Positions 43,883 to 52,830 are shown, counted from the stretch's first letter. The stretch is DNA of 64,000 nt from Chiayiivirga flava (GCF_014202825.1 NZ_JACHHP010000007.1:124001-188000); one strand, 5' to 3'. The notes: generated by a model not told the origin, from the letters alone. Made by a program: numbers and translations.

Positions 43883-44021
43883 TTCCTTAGTTCTGCGCGC
43901 AGGCCTCGGCGCGGTCGAGGGCCGTGCACGCCACGTGCTGCGATGCATTGCGCAGGCGCATGCCAGGGGCGACGGAGTTGTCGCGCTGCGCGGCATGACG
44001 GAGACATCGCGGCGCGGGCGA

Positions 44022-44456
44022 TCAAGACTTCCGATCTGTTTCCTGCAGGCTGCAGTGCATCAGGCCTGGCGCACAGTTGCGCACAAACCGCTTGATCTTT
44101 TCGCTGACGAAGGTCGATACGAACAGGCCGGCACGAAGCCTTTCGAACAGCGTTTCGGACACCGGGTCGTGCGAGCGGATTTCGCCGCAGTCCAGCTTCG
44201 CACGAAGTGTTTCGGCCTTGAAAACGGTGGCCAGACGATAGATCGCGTAGCTGGGATGTCGAATGAATCGGTGGCACCCCTCATCCGCGATGCAGGCATC
44301 GTCATGCGGAATGTTGGGATGGACACTCGTGAAGTTGATACAAAGCACGGCGTCCCACCCATGCTCGGGGGAAAACACCGGGTCGTTCATGATCACCGTG
44401 AGGTGCTCTGTTTCCGTCGACAGGACCATGACGGTGTCGCCGCGGCGGCACGGCAC
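44022..44456 (-). CDS. Candidate toxin of a Panacea-type toxin-antitoxin pair
   Basis: The 144-residue protein may start at the GTG at 44456, which shares one base with the antitoxin stop (TAGTG), or at the ATG at 44429. Neither has a ribosome site, suggesting reinitiation. The N-terminal half is beta-rich ('RRGDTVMVLSTETEHLTVIMNDPVF', 'GWDAVLCINFTSV') and recalls the SH3-like barrel of PemK/MazF proteins. Next come 'ACIADEGCHRFIRHPSYAIYRLATVF' and a helical C-terminus. The family assignment is not certain. Position directly after a Panacea gene is the main evidence for a toxin role. The gene is AT-richer than its flanks. Confidence 0.65.
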   Translation of the reverse strand: MPCRRGDTVMVLSTETEHLTVIMNDPVFSPEHGWDAVLCINFTSVHPNIPHDDACIADEGCHRFIRHPSYAIYRLATVFKAETLRAKLDCGEIRSHDPVSETLFERLRAGLFVSTFVSEKIKRFVRNCAPGLMHCSLQETDRKS

Positions 44457-45010
44457 TACTGCAGTTCGCGCAACTTCGCGCTCAGCGCCGAATGCTCCAG
44501 CAGATTGGCGCTTCTGGCCGCAGCGTCGTCCTGTGTCATGCCGAGGGCGCGGAACTGCTGATGAGGCTGGATCCGTCGGCTACTGCCGTTGGGGTCTTCC
44601 CACTCGGCAATATGTTTGTGGGTGTATTCGACCAGATCCCATTTCGACATGTGTCCGAAGCGTTCCCAGATCTGGTCCAGTACACCAAGATGCGCATCGG
44701 GCAATTCATCGAAATCCTGCCGCGAGCAAGCGTCCCGCACCAGGCGCAGGCTATGTTGGGGTGCCCAGTCCACCCAGGCCGTCCACGCGTCGGACTGACG
44801 TTCGTCGCGCATCAGCCGGAGCGTGTTCGAGAGTACCGGTCCAAACGGCATCGAATAGTGTGCGTCGTCGGAAATCGGGTGCGCGAATCGCAGCAATGCC
44901 TCGCGGTCGGCCAGGTACATCAACTTCATCAGCTTCAGGTACGGCATCGTGCCGTGACTTTTCGACAGCAGATACGCAGCAATTTGCGCAGCTTTTTCGT
45001 CGCTGAACAT
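44456..45010 (-). CDS. Panacea (SocA-like, DUF4065) domain protein, candidate antitoxin
   Basis: The 184-residue protein begins 'MFSDEKAAQIAAYLLSKSHGTMPYLKLMKLMYLADREALLRFAHPISDDAHYSMPFGPVLSNTLRLM', the full Panacea/DUF4065 signature (helical N-terminus, KLMKLxYLAD, pattern S.PfGPV.s). The C-terminal half ('LDQIWERFGHMSKWDLVEYTHKHIAEWED') is also typical. Panacea proteins serve as antitoxins to many unrelated toxins; SocA additionally acts as a ClpXP adaptor. It is the first gene of the pair and lies beside tRNA-Thr. The start at 45010 has an AAAGGAAC ribosome site. Confidence 0.88.
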   Translation of the reverse strand: MFSDEKAAQIAAYLLSKSHGTMPYLKLMKLMYLADREALLRFAHPISDDAHYSMPFGPVLSNTLRLMRDERQSDAWTAWVDWAPQHSLRLVRDACSRQDFDELPDAHLGVLDQIWERFGHMSKWDLVEYTHKHIAEWEDPNGSSRRIQPHQQFRALGMTQDDAAARSANLLEHSALSAKLRELQ

Positions 45011-45065
45011 GACGATGTTCCTTTGTTTTCCTTGCCCCGGCCAGACCCGAATGCAACGCGCGAAG

Positions 45066-45098
45066 ATTGTATGCGAACGCTTGTAACGATTTGTTAAC
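45066..45098 (-). promoter_or_regulatory. Promoter and repeated operator-like motif of the Panacea pair
   Basis: On the minus strand a good -10 (TACAAT, 45066-45071) is preceded by two similar motifs, GTTACAA (45081-45087) and GTTAACAA (45091-45098), spaced about one helical turn. They could be the autoregulatory site usual in toxin-antitoxin operons. Confidence 0.45.
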
Positions 45099-45175
45099 AC
45101 TTCAGGCTGTGTCGATCGCTTTTCGCTTTTTCGGTCAACCGACGCGTGCCTGCGATGGACTGGTCCGGCGATTCA

Positions 45176-46534
45176 TCACATGTCCCGCACCGGCGCTTCG
45201 CTCCGCGCGAGCGTACCCTCCACGGAATGCGTTCGCGCAGTGTCCCGCTCCATCGCCTGCTCGCGCCGCGCCTGCGCACGCGCAAGGCCCGCGCCGACGC
45301 CGCCCCACACCAGCGCCAGCGCCGCGCCGATCAGCGCGGCCAGCGCCGGCTGGCTGGCGACCATGTCCACCAGTGCCTTGGCCCAGCCGCTCACCGCGTC
45401 GGCGCCGCGGTAGACCACGGTGTCGATGAAGTTCTTGCCCTTGTACTTGGCCTCCAGCGGCACGACGGTGTAGAGCATTTCGCGCCCGGGCCGGACCAGC
45501 GCGTATTCGCCCGCGCGGCGCGCCACCATCACCACGACGAACACGGCGAACAGCGGCGCGAACGCAAGCCACACGAAACCGGCGGCGACCACGACCGGCA
45601 CCGCCACCAGCAGCACGCCCACGCCGAGCCGCTGCGCGATGCGCCCGGTGAGGAAGAACTGCGTGATCAGTGCCAGCGCCTGCACCACCGCGTCGATGAT
45701 GCCGAACACCTGAGTCTGGCGCGTGGGATCGGGGAAGGTCGCTTCCACCAGTTTCGCCTGCTCGAAGTACAGGAAGGTCGTCACGCTCGCGAGCAGCAGC
45801 ACGAATGCCGCGATGCCGAGCAGGAATGGCGAACGCAGTACCGTGGTGGCGCCGGCAAACGGGTTGCCGCCGATCGGGCGCGCGCGCGACTGTGCCGAGC
45901 GCTCGGCATCGACGTCGGGCAGCGCATCGCGCCAGCGCTGCAGCGCCAGCGCGGCCGCGATCGAGCCCACCAGCAGCGCGGCCGCGGCCAGCATCAGCCC
46001 GGCGTGGCCGATCGGCCCCACCAGCAGCGCACCGAGGATCGGTCCGACGAGGCCGCCGAAGCTCAGTCCGCCGGCCATCATCGCGAACAGGCGCTTGGCC
46101 TGGCCCAGCACCATGAGGTCGGCCAGTACGCTCCACGCCACCGAGATCGCGAGCATGTTGAACACCGAGATCCAGATGTAGAACGCGCGCGCGGTCCACG
46201 CGTTCTGCGGATCGGCCTGGAACCCGAGCGCGAACGCGACGAGGTTGAGCGCGAAGAATCCGAACGTCCACGGCAGGATGTGGCGCCGGCGCGCGCGCCC
46301 GGCCACCCAGCCGAACAGCGGCAGCGCCACGAGCGTGGCGACGAAAGTGCCGGTGAACAGCCACTGCAGGTTGTCGACGCCGCCGGCGATGCCCATCGTC
46401 TCGCGCACCGGACGCAGCATCGCGTAGCCGCAGAACAGCAGGAAGAACATCGCGAGCCCGGCGAGCACCGCGGGCGCCTCGCGTTCGCGCACGTTGAACA
46501 GTCGCATCGTGAGCTGGCGCAGCGAACGGGACAT
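45176..46534 (-). CDS. MFS-type transporter related to NTP/NDP exchange proteins
   Basis: The 452-residue protein has 12 membrane helices. 'RLFNVREREAPAVLAGLAMFFLLFCGYAMLRPVRETMGIAGGV' and 'AKRLFAMMAGGLSFGGLVGPILGALLV' are characteristic of the proteobacterial branch related to the Npt1/Tlc NTP:NDP antiporters, although free-living members have unproven substrates. 'GREMLYTVVPLEAKYKGKNFIDTVVYRGADAVSGW' in the C-terminal half is a strong family mark. The gene is monocistronic, divergent from the HPt-like gene. Confidence 0.82.
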   Translation of the reverse strand: MSRSLRQLTMRLFNVREREAPAVLAGLAMFFLLFCGYAMLRPVRETMGIAGGVDNLQWLFTGTFVATLVALPLFGWVAGRARRRHILPWTFGFFALNLVAFALGFQADPQNAWTARAFYIWISVFNMLAISVAWSVLADLMVLGQAKRLFAMMAGGLSFGGLVGPILGALLVGPIGHAGLMLAAAALLVGSIAAALALQRWRDALPDVDAERSAQSRARPIGGNPFAGATTVLRSPFLLGIAAFVLLLASVTTFLYFEQAKLVEATFPDPTRQTQVFGIIDAVVQALALITQFFLTGRIAQRLGVGVLLVAVPVVVAAGFVWLAFAPLFAVFVVVMVARRAGEYALVRPGREMLYTVVPLEAKYKGKNFIDTVVYRGADAVSGWAKALVDMVASQPALAALIGAALALVWGGVGAGLARAQARREQAMERDTARTHSVEGTLARSEAPVRDM

Positions 46535-46904
46535 CGGGCATTCCTTCCGGGTGGTGACGCAGCCTGCGGCGTCCGACGCCGCCGCGGCGTGTGCCGAAGG
46601 TGTCGCTCACGGCTGTCGGTGGCGAGCGGCGCATCGATGGCGATGTCTACAGCAGCCGCGCAGTCGCGCGGCGGACGACGCGACCAGTGGAGGCGCGGTC
46701 GCGACAACCCGAGCCGTGTGCCGGTCCATGGTCTGCGCACGAACCTGCCGATCGCGTGCGGTTGTGTTCCCAAGCCCCTCTCGCGCCTGGTAAAAATTCC
46801 GTAAACTCAGCACGCGGATGCCGGGCGTCGGCCCGGCAAGCGGTCTCGCATGCACCGCGAGGCTTCGCTAAGCTGCCGTACAGGGGCGGTGCGACGGGAG
46901 GGCT
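46535..46904. other. 370-base divergent intergenic region
   Basis: No gene is seen. Possible -10 elements are TAAACT (46802-46807) and the AT-rich TAAAAAT just upstream of it, both facing the HPt-like gene. A short inverted repeat (46820-46837) may form a leader hairpin. No known regulator site was recognised. Confidence 0.4.
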
Positions 46905-47240
46905 ATGGAAAGTCTGGAACAGTTGCACCTGTCCTACCGCCGCTCGCTGGAGGACAAGCGCCGCCAGCTGCGCGTCTCGTGGGACGTTCTGTGCGGCGAG
47001 GACGTGAGCGACATGCAGGTGCGCGACATGCACCGCCGCCTGCACCAGCTCTGCGGTTCGGCCGGAGCCTACGGCTTCCAGGAAATCTGCGATATCGCCC
47101 GCGCGATGGAACGGCGCTGGGTGCAGTGGCTGGCGCAGGCGCCGTCCGACCGCCTGCCCACGTATCTGCTGTGCGCGGAGCTCGCCGGCAGCATGATGCG
47201 TCTGCTCGACCTGCTGCAGGACGCCGCGCGCGAGACCTGA
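46905..47240 (+). CDS. HPt-like helical protein
   Basis: The 111-residue protein is all-helical with 'MHRRLHQLCGSAGAYGFQEICDIARAMERR', which fits the histidine-phosphotransfer signature HxxKGxxxxxG with H47, but Cys at the usual Lys position (C50). It may relay phosphate in a multistep system or be a degenerate scaffold. No hybrid kinase is nearby. GGGAGGG precedes the start. Confidence 0.7.
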   Translation: MESLEQLHLSYRRSLEDKRRQLRVSWDVLCGEDVSDMQVRDMHRRLHQLCGSAGAYGFQEICDIARAMERRWVQWLAQAPSDRLPTYLLCAELAGSMMRLLDLLQDAARET

Positions 47241-47358
47241 GCGCGTGCCCCGGTTGGACCGGTGCGCGACCGAGCCGATATCCTGACCGGCCAGTGCCTG
47301 CCGTCGTGCGCGCCCCATCGGCCGCCGCGCCGGCTGCATCCGCCACCAGGAGCACCGC

Positions 47359-48279
47359 ATGATCCGTTTTCCACCCGTCAGTCTCATCGGCGTGCCCACC
47401 GACGTCGGCGCCGGTCACCGCGGTGCCTCGATGGGCCCCGAAGCGCTGCGCGTCGCCGGACTGGGCGAGGCGCTGCAGGCGCGCGGCCTGCAGGTCGTGG
47501 ACCGCGGCAACCTCAGCGGTCCGTTCAATCCGTGGCAGCCGCCGGCCGACGGCTACCGCCACCTGCAGCAGGTGGTCGCGTGGAACACGGCGCTGATGCA
47601 CGCCACGGCCGCCGAGCTCGCCGCCGGCCACCTGCCCATCACGCTCGGCGGCGACCATTGCCTGGCCGTCGGCTCGATCGTGGCGGTGGCGCAGCATTGC
47701 CGCCGTGCCGGGCGGAAGCTGCGCGTGCTGTGGCTCGACGCGCACGCCGATTTCAACACTTCGCAGATCACTCCCAGCGGCAACGTGCACGGCATGCCGG
47801 TCGCCTGCCTGTGCGGCATCGGACCGCGCGAGCTCACGCATCTGGGGGGCGACTCGCCGGCGCTGAAACCCGATGAAATCCGCCAGATCGGCATTCGTTC
47901 CGTGGACGAAGGCGAGCGCCGCCTCGTGCACGAATTCGGCCTCGATATCTACGACATGCGCTACATCGACGAGATCGGCATGAAGCGCGTGATGGAAGAG
48001 GCGCTCGACGGGGTCGACGCCGACACGCACCTGCATGTGAGCTTCGACGTCGACTTCCTCGATCCCGGCATTGCGCCGGGCGTGGGCACCACCATCCCCG
48101 GCGGCCCCACCTACCGCGAGGCGCAGCTGGTGATGGAAATGATCGCCGACACCGGCCGCATGGCCTCGCTCGACATCGTCGAACTCAACCCCGCGTTCGA
48201 CAGCCAGAACCGCACCGCGCTGCTGGCGGTGGACCTGGTCGAAAGCCTGTTCGGCAAGTCGACGCTGATGCGCGGCTGA
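47359..48279 (+). CDS. rocF: Arginase
   Basis: The 306-residue ureohydrolase has all manganese ligands: H100 in 'LGGDHCLAVGS', D127, H129 and D131 in 'LWLDAHADFNT', and D230 and D232 in 'SFDVDFLDPGIAPGVGTTIPGG'. 'SGNVHGMPVACLCG' gives the substrate loop of arginases rather than agmatinases. It cleaves arginine to ornithine and urea. Ornithine is also the head group of the lipid predicted to be made by the protein at 26654, but the genes are 19 kb apart. CAGGAG precedes the start. Confidence 0.93.
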   Translation: MIRFPPVSLIGVPTDVGAGHRGASMGPEALRVAGLGEALQARGLQVVDRGNLSGPFNPWQPPADGYRHLQQVVAWNTALMHATAAELAAGHLPITLGGDHCLAVGSIVAVAQHCRRAGRKLRVLWLDAHADFNTSQITPSGNVHGMPVACLCGIGPRELTHLGGDSPALKPDEIRQIGIRSVDEGERRLVHEFGLDIYDMRYIDEIGMKRVMEEALDGVDADTHLHVSFDVDFLDPGIAPGVGTTIPGGPTYREAQLVMEMIADTGRMASLDIVELNPAFDSQNRTALLAVDLVESLFGKSTLMRG

Positions 48280-48349
48280 ACCCCTCTGCGGCCGCGCTGC
48301 GGTGCGCTAGACTCCGCTCCGCGTTTCCACCCGCAACGAGGGCAATACC

Positions 48350-48481
48350 ATGAAGCGTAACGTGACCATCCTGCTGCTGGCCCTCGCGGCCGCGCTCGTG
48401 CTTGGCGGCTGCAACACGGTCGAGGGTGCCGGCAAGGACATCAAGGGCGCCGGCGAGAAGATCGAGGACGCGGCGAAGTAA
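48350..48481 (+). CDS. Entericidin A/B-type lipoprotein
   Basis: The 43-residue frame encodes a lipoprotein signal ('LLLALAAALVLGGC', lipid-acceptor C22) followed by 'NTVEGAGKDIKGAGEKIEDAAK', the hallmark of the entericidin EcnA/EcnB family (PF08085). Entericidins are small bacteriolytic or stress-related envelope lipoproteins; E. coli has an antidote/toxin pair, but only one copy is seen here. The start at 48350 is preceded by AACGAGGG. A GC-rich inverted repeat (48494-48522) follows without a T-run. Confidence 0.9.
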   Translation: MKRNVTILLLALAAALVLGGCNTVEGAGKDIKGAGEKIEDAAK

Positions 48482-48586
48482 CGCGTCCGGATCGCCGGCC
48501 GGTCGCGCTGCACGCGGCCGGCCGGCACGCCGCGACGGCGTGCACTCCGGCGCCCAGCACGACGTTCCGCGCGGCCGACGGCGGCG

Positions 48587-49279
48587 TCACGAAGGTAGTT
48601 CGGCCCTTCCCGGCGGCCGCGCGCGCCACTTCATCCAGGCCAGTGTGGCGAAATACAGTGCGCCGAAGGCCACCACGCGGTGCGGCTCGTCCACCCACAC
48701 GCCGCTTCCGGTCAGTCCGAACGCCGGCTGCAGCGACTGCGACATGCCAAGGCGAGGCAGCGGCAGCATCACGGTGAGAAACACGCCGCCCACGTAACAC
48801 GCCGCCGACGCGGCCCATTCGGCCTGCATGCGCCGCGCTTCGCCTGCAGCGTGCCCGTGCCGCGCGAAGACTCCGGCAAACTTGCCCAGGATCAGCCAGC
48901 CGAACACGGCGACCGGCCACAGTGCATCGAAGGCCAGCGCGAACGCCGCGATGAAGATCCCGTAGAACGCGGTGAAGCCGGCCAATACGGTCAGCCGCGT
49001 CGCACGCGGCCGCTGGCGATCGAATGCAACACCTCCCAGCATGCCGCTGGCGTGCATCAGCACGAATTCGACCAGCATCGTCAGCAACGCGTTGCGCACC
49101 GCGCGTTCGCCGAGCGCCAGCGGTGCGATCCAGACCACGAGGAACGTCGCCGACACCACGGCGTCGGGCAGCGCGGCGAAAAGGCGCGCCGCCGGTGATG
49201 CAGGCGGCGCGGCGGCGGACTCGGAAACTGGCGGCATGATCCGGGACTGGTTGCGCGCGAGGTGCGCAGCGTAAGTCAT
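48587..49279 (-). CDS. Multi-pass membrane protein, unknown
   Basis: The 230-residue protein has five to six hydrophobic segments beginning 'LPDAVVSATFLVVWIAPLALG'. Other stretches are 'LLTMLVEFVLMHASGMLGGVAF', 'LAGFTAFYGIFIAAFALAF' and 'HRVVAFGALYFATLAWMKW'. The start could be 49279 or the internal ATG at 49237, neither with a clear ribosome site. No family or catalytic motif is recognised. It is divergent from the orphan kinase. Confidence 0.65.
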   Translation of the reverse strand: MTYAAHLARNQSRIMPPVSESAAAPPASPAARLFAALPDAVVSATFLVVWIAPLALGERAVRNALLTMLVEFVLMHASGMLGGVAFDRQRPRATRLTVLAGFTAFYGIFIAAFALAFDALWPVAVFGWLILGKFAGVFARHGHAAGEARRMQAEWAASAACYVGGVFLTVMLPLPRLGMSQSLQPAFGLTGSGVWVDEPHRVVAFGALYFATLAWMKWRARPPGRAELPS

Positions 49280-49476
49280 TACGTCGGATGGACGCGGGAC
49301 CGGACACGGTGCACGCCGGCGACGCCGAGCATGGGACGGAGCCGTGCGTCGGATCAGGCAACGCCTGCCGGGGGCCCGACCAGTCCATGGTTCAGATCGC
49401 ATCGATCGATCCCGTGAACGAACACATTGGCTACAGTGCCGACACTCCCGCACCCGACGCGCGCCGTCGTCCCGGC

Positions 49477-51483
49477 ATGTCCCTGCGCAACAAGCTCCTG
49501 CTGCTGGCCCTCTCGACCCTGGTGCTGCCGATCGCCGGCTGGTTGCTCGTGCGCCAGCTCGAAGCCTTGCTGCGCGAGGGCCAGGCGCAGGCGCAGCTGG
49601 CATCGGCGGAGGCGCTGGCGCGTGCCGTCGCGGCACGGGCCGATGCGCTGCCGCCGGCGGGGCCGGGCTGGTTCGTGCATGCGGCCACGCAGCCGTTCGC
49701 GCTCGATGGATACGACGAGGAGTGGCAGCTGCAGGGCATCGCGCCGCAGACGGTCGCACCGGGCCTGCGTGTGGCGCTGGCGCAGTCGAACGGTGCGCTG
49801 CACCTGTTCATCGCCGTCGACGACAGCAGCCGCGTGCGCGCCGACGCGCACTGGAGCCAGGCCGCGCGTGCGGACCAGGTGCAGCTCGTGCTCGACTTCG
49901 GCGGGTCCACCCAGCGGCTGCGCCTGGCGAGCGCGGCGCCGGGGCCGCTGATCGTCGTCGACGTCGACGGCGGGACCGCGCCGCGCCTGCTCGGCGAGTG
50001 GCAGGAGGACAGCGCGGGTTACCGCATCGAGCTGCGCTTCCCGCAGGCCATGCGACCGCGCCGCATGGGCCTTGCGATGCTCGATTTTTCTGACCCCGCC
50101 GCCGCGCCGCGCCGCGTCGGCAGCGGCAGCGCGGACGGCATCGATCCGTGGCCACTGATCGAACCGTCCTCCGCGCTGCACACCACGCTCGCGCAGTTGT
50201 TGCCCGACGGCATGCGCGCCCGCCTGCTGCACACCGAAGGCTGGGTGCTCGCGCGCGCCGGTGCGTTCGCCGCGCTGCCGCCGCAGCAGCAGCCGGTGTT
50301 CTGGCGGCGCTGGCTGTATCGCCTGCTGGCCGGCCGCACCGCGCCTGCGCCGCAGGACGAATTTGCCGCCGCACGTCTGGATTCGGGCGAAATCTGGCAG
50401 GCGCTCGGCGACAAGCCCGCCTCGGCGTGGCGCAGCCTCGACGACGGGCGTCGCCTGCTGCTCGTCACGGCCGCGCCGGTGCGGGTGGCCGGGCAGGTGC
50501 GCGGCGCGCTGCTGCTGGAGCGGCCGAGCGACGCGCTGCTGCTGACCAACCAGGCGCTGTCGGGACTGATGCTGGCCACGGTGCTGGCGATGCTGGTGGT
50601 CGGCGTGGTGCTGTTTGCGTTTGCCGGTCGGCTGAGCTCGCGGATCCGGCATCTGAGCGTCGCGGCCGAGCGCGCCTCCACGCGCGAAGGCCGCACCGCG
50701 GCCGATCCGTTTCCGCGCTCGGCCAGCAACGACGAACTCGGCGACCTGTCGCGCAGCTTCGGCAAGCTGCTCGACGAGGTCAACGCCTACACCGACTACC
50801 TGCGCAGCCTCGCCGGCAAACTCTCGCACGAACTGCACACACCGCTGGCCGTGGTGCGTTCGTCGCTCGAGAATCTCGAATCCGAAGCGCTGTCGGCCAA
50901 CGCCACGACGTACGTCGCCCGCGCGCGCGACGGCGTCGACCGGCTCGGCGCGATCGTGCGCGCGATGAGCGAAGCCAGCCGCATGGAGCGCGCGATCGCG
51001 TCGGCCGACGCCGAGGACTTCGACCTGCGCGCCCTGCTCGAGGGCTGCGCCGACGGCTACCGTCCGCTGCTCGGCACGCGCGAGCTCAAGCTGCTGTTGC
51101 CGGCCGCGCCGCTGCCGTTCCACGGCGCGCCGGAGCTGATCGCACAGGCGCTCGACAAACTCGTCGACAACGCGCGCAGCTTCTGCCCGGCGGACGGCTG
51201 GATCCTGCTGGCGCTGGCGCCGTCGCCCGACGGTGCCGTGCTGGCCGTCGCCAACGCCGGGCCAGCGCTGCCCGACGCGATGCAGGAGCGCCTGTTCAAT
51301 TCGCTGGTCAGCGTGCGCGGCGCCTCGCAGCGCGGCGACGGCACGCCGCATCTGGGCCTCGGGCTGTCGATCGTGCGCCTGGTGGCCGAACTGCACCGTG
51401 GCGGTGCGCGCGCGCGCAACCTGCCGCAGGGCGGCGGCGTGGAATTCCGCCTGACCTTGCGCGGCATGCCGCGCGCGCGCTGA
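49477..51483 (+). CDS. Orphan sensor histidine kinase with large CBM9-like periplasmic domain
   Basis: The 668-residue kinase has TM1 (about 6-26), a long periplasmic region (27-350), TM2 (about 353-378), HAMP, and a HisKA helix with H451 in 'LAGKLSHELHTPLAVVRSSLENL'. The periplasmic part ('FALDGYDEEWQLQ', 'LHLFIAVDDSSRVRADAHWSQAARADQVQLVLDFGG') resembles carbohydrate-binding CBM9-like sandwiches. The ATPase has 'DKLVDNARSF' and 'HLGLGLSIVRLV', but the G1 box reads 'VANAGPALPD' without the usual Asp. Relatives include kinases tied to proteobacterial sortase systems. No response regulator is adjacent. An in-frame ATG at 49387 is a longer alternative. Confidence 0.82.
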   Translation: MSLRNKLLLLALSTLVLPIAGWLLVRQLEALLREGQAQAQLASAEALARAVAARADALPPAGPGWFVHAATQPFALDGYDEEWQLQGIAPQTVAPGLRVALAQSNGALHLFIAVDDSSRVRADAHWSQAARADQVQLVLDFGGSTQRLRLASAAPGPLIVVDVDGGTAPRLLGEWQEDSAGYRIELRFPQAMRPRRMGLAMLDFSDPAAAPRRVGSGSADGIDPWPLIEPSSALHTTLAQLLPDGMRARLLHTEGWVLARAGAFAALPPQQQPVFWRRWLYRLLAGRTAPAPQDEFAAARLDSGEIWQALGDKPASAWRSLDDGRRLLLVTAAPVRVAGQVRGALLLERPSDALLLTNQALSGLMLATVLAMLVVGVVLFAFAGRLSSRIRHLSVAAERASTREGRTAADPFPRSASNDELGDLSRSFGKLLDEVNAYTDYLRSLAGKLSHELHTPLAVVRSSLENLESEALSANATTYVARARDGVDRLGAIVRAMSEASRMERAIASADAEDFDLRALLEGCADGYRPLLGTRELKLLLPAAPLPFHGAPELIAQALDKLVDNARSFCPADGWILLALAPSPDGAVLAVANAGPALPDAMQERLFNSLVSVRGASQRGDGTPHLGLGLSIVRLVAELHRGGARARNLPQGGGVEFRLTLRGMPRAR

Positions 51484-51584
51484 GCGCCTGCCAGCGCTTC
51501 CGTCCCCCTGGCCGCGCGTTGCGGCCGCGGTCGTTGCACTGCGTCGGTCACCCCGGCGGCGCCGCGCGCGCATACACTCGCGCG

Positions 51585-52526
51585 ATGACTACCTCGCTGC
51601 GCCTCATCCTCAACGGCAAATCGGCGGGCGACGAGGCCGTGCGTGCCGCCGTCCTCGCCGAGCGCCAGCGCGGCACCGCCATCGACGTGCGGGTCACGTG
51701 GGAACACGGCGACGCCGCGCGCTACGTGGCCGAAGCCATCGACGACGGCATCGGCACGCTGGTCGCCGCCGGCGGCGACGGCACCGTCAACGAAGTCTGC
51801 ACCGCCCTCGCGGCGACCGAGCGCGGCGCCGACGCGCTGCCGGCGGTCGGCTTGCTGCCGCTCGGCACGGCCAACGATTTCGCCACCGCCTGCGGCATTC
51901 CCGACGAACCCGATGCCGCGCTCGCGCTGCTGCGCGCGGCGCCGGCCGTGCCGGTGGATCTGCTGCGCGTGACGATCGACGGCGGACCGCCGCGCTGGTG
52001 CGTCAACGTGGCGACCGGCGGATTCGGTGCCGAAGTCACGGCCGAAACCGATCCCGCGCTGAAAAAGGCGCTCGGCGGTGCCGCCTACTTCATCACCGGG
52101 CTGACCCGCTTCGCCAGCATGCGTGCCGCCGCCGGCCGGTTCCGCGGACCGGACTTCCGCTGGGAAGGCGAATTCCTCGTGCTGGCCATCGCCAACGGCC
52201 GGCAGGCGGGCGGCGGGCACGTGCTCGCGCCGGACGCCAACATCGACAACGGCCTGTTCGATCTCACCATCGTGCCGCCACCGGGCGAAGGCGGACTCGG
52301 CGCCGTGCTCGGCGCGCTCCTCACCCAGGGGCGCGAGCAGATGATCGAGAACGCGGTGCGCGCGCGCTTGCCTTGGCTGGAACTCGAAGCCGACGCGGGT
52401 CTCGCGCTGAACCTGGACGGCGAGCCGAACGAGGTTTCCCACCTGCGCGTGGACATCGCGCCGGCGCGCGTGCGGATGCATCTGCCGCCGACGTGCCCGC
52501 TGCTGCGTGGTGCCGCGAACGACTGA
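51585..52526 (+). CDS. yegS: YegS-type lipid kinase
   Basis: The 313-residue protein has the diacylglycerol-kinase catalytic motif 'LVAAGGDGTVNEV' (G63-T67), 'GLLPLGTANDFATACGIP', 'NVATGGFGAEVTAETDPALKKALGGAAYFITGLTRF' and 'LNLDGEP' near the C-terminus. E. coli YegS phosphorylates phosphatidylglycerol in vitro. It probably phosphorylates a glycerolipid in the membrane. The full family length is present. The gene is separate from the kinase upstream. Confidence 0.92.
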   Translation: MTTSLRLILNGKSAGDEAVRAAVLAERQRGTAIDVRVTWEHGDAARYVAEAIDDGIGTLVAAGGDGTVNEVCTALAATERGADALPAVGLLPLGTANDFATACGIPDEPDAALALLRAAPAVPVDLLRVTIDGGPPRWCVNVATGGFGAEVTAETDPALKKALGGAAYFITGLTRFASMRAAAGRFRGPDFRWEGEFLVLAIANGRQAGGGHVLAPDANIDNGLFDLTIVPPPGEGGLGAVLGALLTQGREQMIENAVRARLPWLELEADAGLALNLDGEPNEVSHLRVDIAPARVRMHLPPTCPLLRGAAND

Positions 52527-52830
52527 CGACGACGCGTTCGCCCCGCCGCGCTCGTGTGCCTTCCGTTTCCATGCGGGAGACAGGGTGAGGCGGCTACCGC
52601 CGGCCGAACGCAGCGCGGATGAGGGAGCCACCTGTCAGGGTCAGACGTCATTCCGGGCAGGCGATTCGGCACGCTTCAAGACTCGGACGCAACGAATGTG
52701 CCGCCCTCGTCCGCCGGCATCTTCTTCCAGCGGGAGAAGGAAGGCCGCACACGACGGCGCGGCAACCCGACGAAGCAACGCAGCCTCACGCCACTGGCAT
52801 ACTGTTCCGCCGCGCCTCGCCCACACTCAC
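52527..52830. other. 304-base spacer upstream of trpE
   Basis: No gene is seen. There is no short leader peptide with tandem Trp codons or attenuator hairpin that I can recognise. An extended -10-like TGGCATACT lies about 35 bases before the trpE start (52796-52804). Confidence 0.4.

Noticed and set aside
43883-45175. Integrated element at tRNA-Thr with attachment-site duplication
   Set aside because: No second copy of the tRNA 3' end and no integrase were found; only the toxin-antitoxin-like pair is present.
48494-48522. GC-rich inverted repeat after the entericidin gene as terminator
   Set aside because: GCCGGCCG/CGGCCGGC arms without a T-run; such palindromes are frequent by chance at this GC content.
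52527-52830. trp leader peptide and attenuator upstream of trpE
   Set aside because: No short frame with adjacent Trp codons and no terminator/antiterminator pair could be found.
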